A stretch of DNA of 64,000 bases. Origin: Sinotaia quadrata (lineage: Eukaryota > Mollusca > Gastropoda > Architaenioglossa > Viviparidae). The stretch spans positions 29,401,564-29,465,563 of the forward strand of contig CM054177.1 of the NCBI GenBank assembly GCA_028829895.1. Reading direction: 5' to 3'. The position numbers and the translations under genes were made by a program. Of this stretch, positions 28,601-40,600 are shown one piece after another. Each line of letters opens with the position of its first letter. Within the stretch, counting starts at the first letter, position 1. A model generated the notes under the pieces. That model searched no databases. It saw nothing but the letters and a program-made list of their open reading frames with translations, and had not been told where the DNA came from.

Positions 28601-31600
28601 AATACAGGTCTATGAAGACAAGAAATTGTCAAGAGCCTCATTTACCTGCTAAGCGAATGAAATTACAATACAGGTCTATGACGACTAGAAATTGTCAAGA
28701 GCGAATGAAATTACAATACAGGTCTATGACGACTAGAAATTGTCAAGAGCGAATGAAATTACAATACAGGTCTATGAAGACTAGAAATTGTCAAGAGCGA
28801 ATGAAGTTACAATACAGGTCTATGAAGACTAGAAATTGTCAAGAGCGAATGAAATTACAATACAGGTCTATGAAGACTAGAAATTGTCAAGAGCGAATGA
28901 AATTACAATACAGGTCTATGACGACTAGAAATTGTCAAGAGCATTTACCTGCTCCAAGATCATCGTTGGATCCATGCCTTTCAGGAACGCACACATCCAC
29001 AGGTGTTCTTCAACTGTCATTTCCGGAATGATGACGTCATGTTGGGGACAGTAACCGATCATATTTTTCAGCTCTTCGCGGTCATCCAAATTTGTAACGA
29101 CCTGCATTTAAAATTTGAAAAGAAATAACCGCAAATTTTAGAACTATCTAACTTTGACATTTATGGACTGCTCCAAAATACTTGGAGGGGGGGGGGTATC
29201 TGACTATAACGTTTGTATTTGGGGATCAAACAAAACAAGATTGGGTAAATTTGAAAATAACTTATATTTATTGCTATTTTAAATGTAATAAGAATTGTAA
29301 GCTATTGTGTTGATCATATAGACTTCATTTTCTGTCCCCAAAGAATATTTTCCATGACCAGACCAAATCGTTCTTTCAAATTACCCCAAATGACCGAACC
29401 AGTGTTGTCACGTCAGAGCTCTTTCAAATAACCGAAATAACTTAAATTGCATTTGCAGTTACATCTGGTAATCATTACTGCAAACTTTTAAAGAGAGGTA
29501 ATCGTTACTGCAAACTTTTAAAGAGAGGTAATCGTTATTGCAAGCTTTTAAAGAGAGGTAATCGTTACTGCAAACTTTTAAAGAGAGGTAATCGTTACTG
29601 CAAACTTTTAAAGAGAGGTAATCGTTACTGCAAGCTTTTAAAGAGAGGTAATCGTTACTGCAAACTTTTAAAGAGAGATAATCGTTACTGCAAGCTTTTA
29701 AAGAGAGGTAATCGTTATTGCAAGCTTTTAAAGAGAGGTAATCGTTATTGCAAACTTTTAAAGAGAGGTAATGGTTACTGCAAGCTTTTAAAGAGAGATA
29801 ATTGCTACTGCAATCTCTTAAAGAGAGGTAATCCTTATTGCAAACTCTTAAAGATAGGTAATCCTTACTGCAAACTCTGAAATCAATAAAAAGTTATGGC
29901 GGGCTAACCTTGTCGCGAATGCAGGCATAACCGGAAGTTGGTGCGCAGGTGCCGATCAACGTTTTCAGCAGCGTTGTTTTTCCAGCCTTATTATGCCCCA
30001 AAACACAAGTCACGTGACCGCCATAAATATCCAGGTCAAGATCTATTGAATGAAGACCGAAAGAGGTAATAAATAGCATATAAATAATAATGCACATAAA
30101 TTTAATACTCTGTTCAGCGTCTTAACTTATGGCACGCCGCCATTTTGACTATCAGTGAGAAACTTGAAATAGTGTAGCTTATAAAAATCTCTGGGTGCAC
30201 AAATACACGTTTTTATGTGTCCCAATACATTTTATGTCATATCTCGTCATCGGCAACTTTGCCTGGTAAAATAGAAGAAAGCTGTCGTGAACAAAATTTC
30301 TGAATATCAACAAATACAATTTATTTCTTCTTGAGAAATGTGGTCATCACAAAGTGTACGCTGCAATCAAACGCATGATTCTGTTTATAAACAATAATTT
30401 GGTCATCACAAAGTGTACGCTGCAATCAAACGCATAATTCTGTTTATAAACAATAATTTGGTCATCACAAAGTGTACGCTGCAATCAAACGCATAGTTCT
30501 GTTTATAAACAATAATTTAGTAGAATGATGTGTTCGCACATAAGACAAAATACTTTCACGCAACATAATACCCAATATGTTTGCTCCCACAGAAAAAATA
30601 CTTGCACATAACATGAAATCCCATATTTTTCCTCCTACAGAAAAAATACTTACACAAAACATGAAACCCAATATGTTTACCCCCACAGAAAAAAATACTT
30701 GCTCCGCTAGAAAAAGTCCACAAGAATTAAGTTTTCACAATAAAATATATATAATTATATATTTAAAAGTATAACTGCCAACAATAACATTTTCTTTAAA
30801 CTAGTAAAACGTGCTTCAAAATATAAGAAATTTAATTTAAAGTAAACAAGAATATAAAAGTTACACAAAACAAAAACAAACCGCGTTTACTCACTTCAAG
30901 AACAGTTGTACAAAACAAGGTAAGCACGTTTACTCACTTCAAGAACAGTTGTACAAAACAAGATAAGCACGTTTACTCACTTCAAGAACAGTTGCACAAA
31001 ATGAGAAGAACGTGTTGACACAATAAAAAAAATGCAACTAGCAAGAAAATCATAAATTGCACAAAAGAAGAAAAATGCATTTACATAGTCAGAACGAAAC
31101 ATGTTTGCATAATGAAGAAAACATGTTATTTACCATTCAATGCGTACACAACTCTTTTGCTGCCAGGCCTGAACGTTTTTCTCCAACTGCGAATTCTAAG
31201 AAGAAAGCAGAACAATAAGTCTTTGTCCTTGTAAAATTCAAACACACAAGCACAACAAGTATCAGTCCATAAACAATAAAATCAACAAGCACAACAAATA
31301 TCAGTCCATAAACAATAAAATCAACAAGCACAACAAATATCAGTCCATCAACAATAAAATCAACAAGCACAACAAATATCAGTCCATCAACAATAAAATC
31401 AACAGGCACAACAAATATCAGTCCATAAACAATAAAATCAACAAGCACAACAAATATCAGTCCATCAACAATGAAACCAACAAGCACAACAATAGTTATT
31501 CATGAACGTTAAAACAGGAGAACTATCAGATTTCTAACACAACAAAACAAGAGAACAATTAGGAGATTTTTTAAACAATAAACAGGAAAACAACTATCCG

Positions 31601-34600
31601 TTGTACAACATTAAAACATGCGAATAATTATCATTTCTTTAGAATAGGAGAACAACTAACAGTTTTTAAACACTGAAACAGAACAACTATTCGCTTTTTC
31701 AAAACTAAAACAGGAGAACAACTATGAGATTTAATATCAAAACAGGAGAACAACTATGAGATTTAATACCAAAACAGGAGAACAACTATGATATTTAATA
31801 CCAAAACAGGAGAACAACAATCGGTCTTTGAACACTAAAACGAAAATATAACTATTATTTTCAACTCAAAACGACAAAACAACTATCAGTTTCTCATCAG
31901 CGCTCAAACAAACACGGCCAGACTAACTGTCAGTTTTTGACCAAAACTAAAACAAACAAGCACCACAAACAAACACGGCCAGACCAACTGTCAGTTTTTG
32001 ACCAAAACTAAAACAAACAAGCGCAACAAGTACACGTTTCTCATCAACACTACAAAAAGCAAACATAATAAATTTACAATTTTTTCCACAAAAATAAAAC
32101 AAGCAAAGTATGCAGACCACATTAAGCACTTTCTGGTATGAGGAAGTTAATGTAAATTGCTACAAATATTATTCTGCTTGAGGGAGCTAAATATGGTGAA
32201 GGTGTCCAAGTTAGCCTTGAGAGAATAGCAGTGAATCAGCGGCCTACAAACATGTGAGAGAAATATGTATAGCTGACGTAATAACGGCGGGCAATAAACG
32301 TGTGTCTTTGTTACAAAGACTATTGAGACAGCACCCCTAAATCAAGTTATGTAGAAACTATTATCGCTCATCTCTAATAACTCCATTTATGTTCTCTGAT
32401 AAGAAATACCCTGTGATTGAATTGTTGAATTGTATTTTTTTTTAATATATAAGATTGTGTAGTATAAAAAAAACTATTCCAAACGGAATTTTGGTTACCT
32501 GATAGCTACAGAGCAGCCACGACTTTCCGTTACAGGTTCAATATGAGGGCCTAGTATGGGCTCAAGCGGCACAGTGTTGCCGGCGCCATTGCGTTGCTGT
32601 CTGCGACAAGGAAATTTTGACAACATGGCGGACCAGAAAGTCCATGGTTCATGGCGTCCACCAGCTGCAAACGAAAATGACCTATGTCAAAGTACGTCAA
32701 CGACATACGTCAAAGTACGTAAACGACATACGTCACGTCAAAGTGCAAATGGCAGTGAAGATCTACAATAGCATCTTCAATACTGTCAATGGTTCATTAT
32801 GCGAAGCAAGACCACAGCATTATAATAATAACAGTCTGTTTATAATTAATTAATGCTGTCAGTATGACAATTTACCCAATAATCTAGCCAAAAAATGGCA
32901 TAATTTTATATTTCAGTAAGAAATAATGAATTTCAAGTTTTATTTTTTAATAAAATAATTGGGTAAACCTTTCATTTTTAAGAAATGTGAAATAGTTGTC
33001 AGCTATTTCAATTAAAACTCCTCAAATTATTGTTATACATGCCTATTAGATGAACTAAAGAGTCTAACTATTCATAACTACTAAAATATTAGAATGACAC
33101 CTTCACTATCCAACACTTCTCCCCTTCACCTCCATAACATATTGTACGTGGCCAGAGCTCTTTTGTCATTGAACAATCACCAGGCTATTTGGTGAAATGT
33201 CATTTATAAACAAGTTTTTCTGTGACCAGAGCTCTTTTGTCATTGAACATTCGCCGGGCTATTTGGTGAGATGTCCTCTTCGAAAATTCTAAGTGTTAAA
33301 TGTCTGGCAATCGCTCGCTTATTACGCTGAGCATAAGCAGACCTTCCAAAGGGGATATCACTGCTCAAAATTAAATACATTCTTCTTGAGTTATTTGGGG
33401 GCTGGGGAGGGAGGATGGGGAGCTTAAAATCTCAGTTCAGGTTTCTAAGCATAAACCAAAAGCTTCCCGTCATCAAGACGAATCCACTGATATATAATAT
33501 ATAAGGTTAAAATGAGAAATATATAATTAAATGGTAAATGATCTAACTACTAAATGGTAGGCCTATAAAAATTAAAACTTAATTTAATGTATTCTCAAAT
33601 TATAATACATGAAATAATGTAATAACAAAATATTGTTAAAAAAATAACTAACGTGTTCTAAAACAATTTTCTGAATTGACTACAGCTCTCAGAGATGGGG
33701 CTGTATATATGTGCGCACTATTTGTTATAAAGACTGGATTAGTTCCCCTGCTCTCAGACAGTCCAGACCTTTAGTCATTATCCCATAATGAGTGGAATTA
33801 GCTCCCCTGTTCTAACCCGTAGAGATGAGAGTTAGCTCATCTGTTCCTTGGTCAAAGTAAGAGGCTGTTAGCCCGTACAGATGGGAATTAGGCTAACCCG
33901 TTTTAACGTGGTCAAAGTCGGTGGCTGTCAGCCTGTAGAGTGGGGAGTTAGCTCACCTGTTCTAACGTGGTCAAAGTCGGTGGCGGTCAGCCTGTAGAGT
34001 GGAGAGTTAGCTCACCTGTTCTAATGTGATCAAAGTCGGTGGCTGTCAGCCCAGAGAGGGGATTTAGCTCACCTGTTCTAACGTGGTCAAGACATATGGC
34101 AATCAACCCGTAAAGGACAGTGTCCAAGATCAGCATGATGATGGCAGTAATCTCCGTAAACTGACCAGCACTTGCACTTCCGGCAGACAATGACTGTCTT
34201 TGACGAGTTTCAGACAGGTACACAGACTAAAGACAATAAAGAAAACCTGGGATAAACACAATTGTATGTATGTATCAAGTCTGTAAGCATATTTTTAATT
34301 TTCTTGACAGCATGTTAATCACTTTTGTACAGATGTTATTCTTAACTAAACACAAGTCCTCTTTCTTTGTAACATGTCGAAAAATTATCAGTGTCAGAAG
34401 CTATAGTAAAAGACATGAGCAGTGCTTGAGAGAGTGATACTTAGAAACATAAACAGTCCCTGTGAGCCACTGTCAAAGATGAGAGCAGTGCCTTGTGGAC
34501 AAATACTAAGCCCATGTGTACATGTGTACACTACTGGCAGATCAGCAACTAATTTATACAATGACTTAACAATGAGCACTGAACCACGATGCAACGCCAG

Positions 34601-37600
34601 AGTGGAATGACCTACAGTCCGGAGACACAGTTCAACAGACCACGTGTGCACCTATTACAGCACCTCCAGAACCCTAGAATCAACATCAGGCGCATCCTGT
34701 CCTGAGTTAAGTGACTATAAAACCAAGAGTTGAAAAGTTTCTCTCAGATTTATCTCAGAGTTCACTCAGAATTCTCATATAAACTCACTTATAAGTTTGC
34801 TTATACAAGCAAGACTCAATCAACACAATAGTGTCATAGGACTCCAACAAACTCTCTCTTACAACACTATAGTGTCATAGGACTCCAACAAACTCTCTCT
34901 TACAACACTATAGTGTCATAGGACTCCAACAAACTCTCTCTTACAACACTATAGTGTCATAGGACTCCAACAAACTCTCTCTTACAACACTACTGAGTCA
35001 TGATTATGAATGACATACATTTGTGAAATTGATTTTAACAATCAAACTATTCATTATAGGTAACCAAACTATCTTATTTTATTTTTTTGTTAAATACATT
35101 TGAATATTGATACGTACATCACTTATGTTGGCGTGACTCGCTTATATATTATAGGTTGTAGTCTGACATTTGTATTTAATTATTATATCTGTACGTGTCA
35201 TGGGGCTATCTTCTAGACTATCATTCTTCTTTTCTACATTGTTCTGTCTTATTTTGCTTCAGACAAACTGTAATGATCTTCACGAATTATTATTCATTCT
35301 GCACACCGTATTATGGCAAAGGCAGTGGAACATTATGAAACAGTATTTATCTTAGCTCATGTAGGTGGAACATTATGAAACAGTATTTATCTTAGCTCAT
35401 GTAGGTGGAACATTATGAAACAATATTTATCTTAGCTCATGTAGGTGGAACATTATGAAACAATATTTATCTTAGCTCATGTAGGTGGAACATTATGAAA
35501 CAATATTTATCTTAGCTCATGTAGGTGGAACATTATACATCAATATTTATTTTAGTTCATGTAGGTTTAACATTATAAATCAATATTTATCTTAGCTCAT
35601 ATAGGTGGAACATTATAAAGCAATATTTATCTTAACTCATGCAGGTGGAAATATTATAAATCAAAATCTTAGCTCATGTTGGTGGGTTGCCCTACTATGA
35701 GATTGTTCTTGAAGTGAGGTCAACGTGACATACCCGGTCTAAACCCAGAGCGAGGGCAGCGGGCGACAGCAAGCTGCACAACACCTGGACTTGAAAGGAC
35801 ACACGTGACCTGGGGAAGCCTCGGGACTGAGGGGCAGTCATCGAGCGCTGTAGACTCAAGGCAAGGTAGGGCAGGCACAACACAACGGTCAGGCAGCTTG
35901 TCGCAACTGCAGCAATCTTGCAGGACAAATCAAAGGCAGAAAGTATTTTTAAAAAAGCATTTAATAATTAGCAGCAGTTTAATCAAGCTCTTCATTAACG
36001 ATTTCAATCAAGTCTTCACTGTTATATCGCCAGTCATCAGTTTCATCAAGCTCTTCACTAAAGACTTCAATCAAGTCTTCATTGTTATGCTGTCAGTCAT
36101 GAGACATTACAGCTCATGATATTACACTACCATCCAGCTGTCAGTGTCAGTGTCAGTGTCACTTAGGCATATGTCAAAAACTGCTTCAGCATACAGAACA
36201 CACTGCCAACATATAAAGTGAGACAACTTTATCTTCACAGAAAAAACAGTATACTAGGTGGCTTCTAAAATCTATGCCTCCTTATAATACCTCTGTGATT
36301 TAATCTTTCCATTTCTTATTCTTAATCATATTTTCAATCTATTAATAGTTTATAAGGGAGTTTAGATTAAAATTCATGTAACGTTTGCACTCATCAAGAA
36401 AGAGATATTTGGGAACCAGCATAATGAACTATACTTGGTCATAAAATTACAAGAGACTATACGTGGTCATAAAATTACAAGAGACTATGCACAATTGCAT
36501 AACAACAAGTCTATTTTGGACCAGATTTTGGTAGCAGATTCTTTTGATTTAATCATTAGCTTAGGTTGAATGAATACTAGCCTTCCTTTGTGACTACTAC
36601 ATATCATGTACCAATTATGTCTTATTTAACTTATATTGTGTTAAATAAATTTTATTATTTGTTAATTACTCTTCCACTTCTGTATTTCAACAAAGAAGGA
36701 GATGGGAGGGGGTGGCTTAATTTTAAATTTAAAAAAAATTGTGATAGGAGTTCTGAACTGGTAACGCTGAGAGGCAGGTAGAAATAAATTAATTAATGGT
36801 TAGTGTCTCTGAGATCTGACCGAGTTTCTCTGACTGCAAATTATGAAGATCTGTACGGGCAGAATTAAGTAGATTAGAGGTTGAGTAGCTAATCTGTTAA
36901 ACCGCTCATCACAAACCCTGACTCAAGGAAGGCCAAGCTGATGTATATTTACCACATGTTTTCAAAGAACCCCGACTGGAAGAAGGCCAAATTGATGTAT
37001 ATTTACTACATGTTTTTAAAGAACCCCGACTGGAAGAAGGCCAAGTTGATGTATATTTACTACATGCTTTCAAAGAACACTGACTGGAAGAAGGCCAAGC
37101 TGTATTATTTACCACGAGTTTTTAAAGAACCCCGACTGGAAGAAGGCCAAGCTGTATTATTTACCCGAGTTTTTAAAGAACCCCGACTGGAAGAAGGCTA
37201 AGCTGTATTATTTACCACGAGTTTTTAAAGAACCCCGACTGGAAGAAGGCCAAGTTGATGTATATTTACTACATGTTTTTAAAGAACCCCGACTGGAAGA
37301 AGGCCAAGCTGTATTATTTACCACGAGTTTTTAAAGAACCCCGACTGGAAGAAGGCCAAGTTGATGTATATTTACTACATGTTTTTAAAGAACCCCGACT
37401 GGAAGAAGGCCAAGCTGTATTATTTACCACGAGTTTTTAAAGAACCCCGACTGGAAGAAGGCCAAGTTGATGTATATTTACTACATGTTTTTAAAGAACC
37501 CCGACTGGAAGAAGGCCAAGCTGTATTATTTACCACGAGTTTTTAAAGAACCCCGACTGGAAGAAGGCCAAGCTGTATTATTTACCACGAGTTTTTAAAG

Positions 37601-40600
37601 AATCCTGACTCGAGGAAGGACAGGTTGATGTATATTTACCTGCGTGTTTTTGAAGAATGCCGATATGAGGAAGGCCAGGTTGATGTATATTTACCTGCGT
37701 GTTTTTGAAGAATGCCGATATGAGGAAGGCCAAGTTGATGAGACTGAGGCAGTAGAGCGTGACGAAGACGAAAATGAAACCAAGACCAGCGTCACGCAAA
37801 AGGCCGCCCAGGGCCACGCCCAACGTACACAGGACACTGACAATCGTCACTATGATCGCGTATTCCAGGAACCACGAACACCTGTTACATTGCCAATCAT
37901 GTATCAATTAAAACACCTGTTACATTGCCAATCATGTATCAGTTATAATACCTGTTACATTGCCAATCATGTATCAATTATAACACGTTATATTGCCAAT
38001 CATGAATCAATTACAGCACCTTGATTTTATTGCTATTCATGTATCATCTGTTTTACCTGTTATGCTACTGTGCATGTATAATCTACTGCGACCTATTATA
38101 TTACCAAGCATATATTATCTCGTATGACTGTTATATTACACCATATCATATCTTAGGAATAAATTTATTAAATCAACATCAAATATACAACATTTGAATA
38201 TAATCAAACGAGCGCTGACATTTACGTCACAGTAATATTCAATTAACATTGGACAATCACTTATTTTATCAGAGCAAAGACATAAGCAGTCAATTAACAC
38301 TGGACAATCACTTATTTTATCAGAGCAAAGACATAAGCAGTCAATTAATACTGGACAATCACTTATTTTATCAGAGCAAAGACATAAGCAGTCAATTAAT
38401 ATAAATACAAATTCATGTTAATGGATATCATCATGGAAATGAGCGTAGACTTCAGAGAAATAATTAAAATCAATTTACATAACCTTTTCAAAGATGGCGT
38501 CTGTCGCCGGCACATGTTCACAATCATACTGTTGCAACAGTCACTGTCTTTCTTATTCAGGAGTGGCCTCACGTTACACAACTGTTCCAGAATCTTTGAC
38601 GTGCTCTCCAAAAACTCCGTAGAGAATCGTCCTGAATTTCACATGCGCTATCAAGCACATCAGGAGGAATGTTCTTAAATTTCGTGTGTGTTTACTCAAC
38701 ACACCATGATAATCAAAAATAATCTTCATGAATTCTCGAGACCAGACTCAAGCCACCATTTCCGCCATGTTGGCTCTCGATCAGCAACACGTTTTACTGC
38801 TAAGTTTGACGACAACGCTGGATACACACACCAAGTACAGTATAGTAGACACATAGCATGACGTGACAAAAGAAAAAGGCCTGTTCTGCTCTACAAAAAT
38901 CATATTAAGGCAGCACTATATTTCAGGCATATTTCATTTCTAAGCTTATTTCTCTCTTACAAACATTCTCAATTTACAAATCTTGCAACAATTTCATTAG
39001 CCGTATACACACAGCATAAGCAACATAGCATCAATCAAAATTCTCAAGTATAATGTACAACATAGAAAAATTAGTAAACATAGAAATAATGGTTTATTCA
39101 CACAAAGCATTCTCCAGTTCAAATCATAGATCACTAGCAAACACGTACGAAATATTTCTAAGTCTATTCTTTCTTTATCAGTCAGTTAACTTACCATAAG
39201 TTTTATGATCGGACTCGAGTTATGTTGAAATTTAAAGTGATTAGAATAGGGTACTTCGTTAACAAAGAAACTTCCGGTTCATCCCCATTGGATAAAACAG
39301 TTATGAACAAGTGTGAGACTATTAGTCAGAAAAACTACTCATCCAGCGTTGTTTACTCCAGTTCAAAAATATCATCACAAAGAGTGCCCAAGGTCGGGTC
39401 ACTTTGACAATTTAACAATTTATATAACAATTAATATGATTTAAAAAATAGGAATAGGCAAACGTACTCTACCACAATATTCATGTATGTGAAAATAATG
39501 ACACCTTAGTATATTATATTATCATCAACTCACCAATATAGCGAGTATCTGAGTCCCAGAGTCTTGAGGTATGGTACCATCTTGTCTTTCTCACCTGCCA
39601 CTGTCAGTGCCATGTAGTAGGCAAGCGGCGCCAATGCAACAACCATTCCTATGGACACCAGAAATTGAAGCGGTGACGTAGGGGGCCGAAATTCAGGGTG
39701 AGGCATCATTTGTACTGCTAGATGGGGTGGCACAAACCCTGGGTCTAAGAACATCTTGAAATAAAGCAAAGCATTCAGTGTAAGTCTTGGGTGACATGTA
39801 TATGACTGTCGAGAATAACAAGAAAAGAAAATATACAATGTAAACTTAAGATGAAAAAATTATAATCTCTTTTCACCCCACTATAGACTTTCATCAACAA
39901 GAAAAACAGAAACTGGCCAGAGAGAGAGAGATAGGGGGTGTTCACAAGTACAGAAACAAGTTTTATTTCTCAAACACGGAATTACAGCAGAAATATAAAT
40001 AACCCGGACAAACAAGAAGAAGCATTAACCATATTGGACAAATAAGCCGGACAAACACGAGGACACACTGAGTATTCTGGCAAACAAGATGTACAAGTAA
40101 GCAGACACACTGATCGTACTGGACAAACAAACTGACGCACTGACAGACCTGTATAAGTGCAGTCTCCACAGCGTACTGTAGCTGTATTAGTCCCCTTGTC
40201 AGAGCCTGATTACCTGGGCAATCGCTAGACAGTCCTGTTGCATCGTTACAGCTCCCTGTAACAGCAAGTCAGTGGTTACTGGATAGAGCACTTCATCCAG
40301 TCGTGCAGTATAAGGTTTATCTTTGACTAGATTGAGTTAAGCAGTATATGGTTTATCTTTGACTTGATTGAGTTAAGCAGGATGTGGTTTATCTTTGACT
40401 AGATTGAGTTAAGCAGTATATGGTTTATCTTTGACTTGATTGAGTTAAGCAGGATGTGGTTTATCTTTGACTTGATTGAGTTAAGCAGTATATGATTTAT
40501 CTTTGACTTGATTGAGTTAAGCAGGATGTGGTTTATCTTTGACTTGATTGAGTTAAGCAGGATGTGGTTTAGTATATGGGTCAATTACTACAAGGTTGGT

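Noticed and set aside
28393..29031. 212-codon plus-strand open frame of repeated peptide
   Set aside because: It is the antisense of the exon 12 donor array; its unit lengths (48 and 66) are multiples of three, which keeps frames open without coding.
29894..30097. Longer exon 11 reading through MCIIIYMLFITSFGLHSI
   Set aside because: A strong pyrimidine tract and TAG acceptor precede DLDLDIYGG, and exon 10 supplies the upstream strand.
30681..30706. 26-nt microexon between ABCA exons 10 and 11
   Set aside because: Phases would fit in one reading, but exon 10 joins exon 11 directly in the correct frame to give ALNDLDLDIYGG with no missing residues.
38396..38678. 71- and 87-codon frames as possible ABCA exon
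   Set aside because: Located between exons 5 and 6, which already join in phase; the region is part of a dispersed element.
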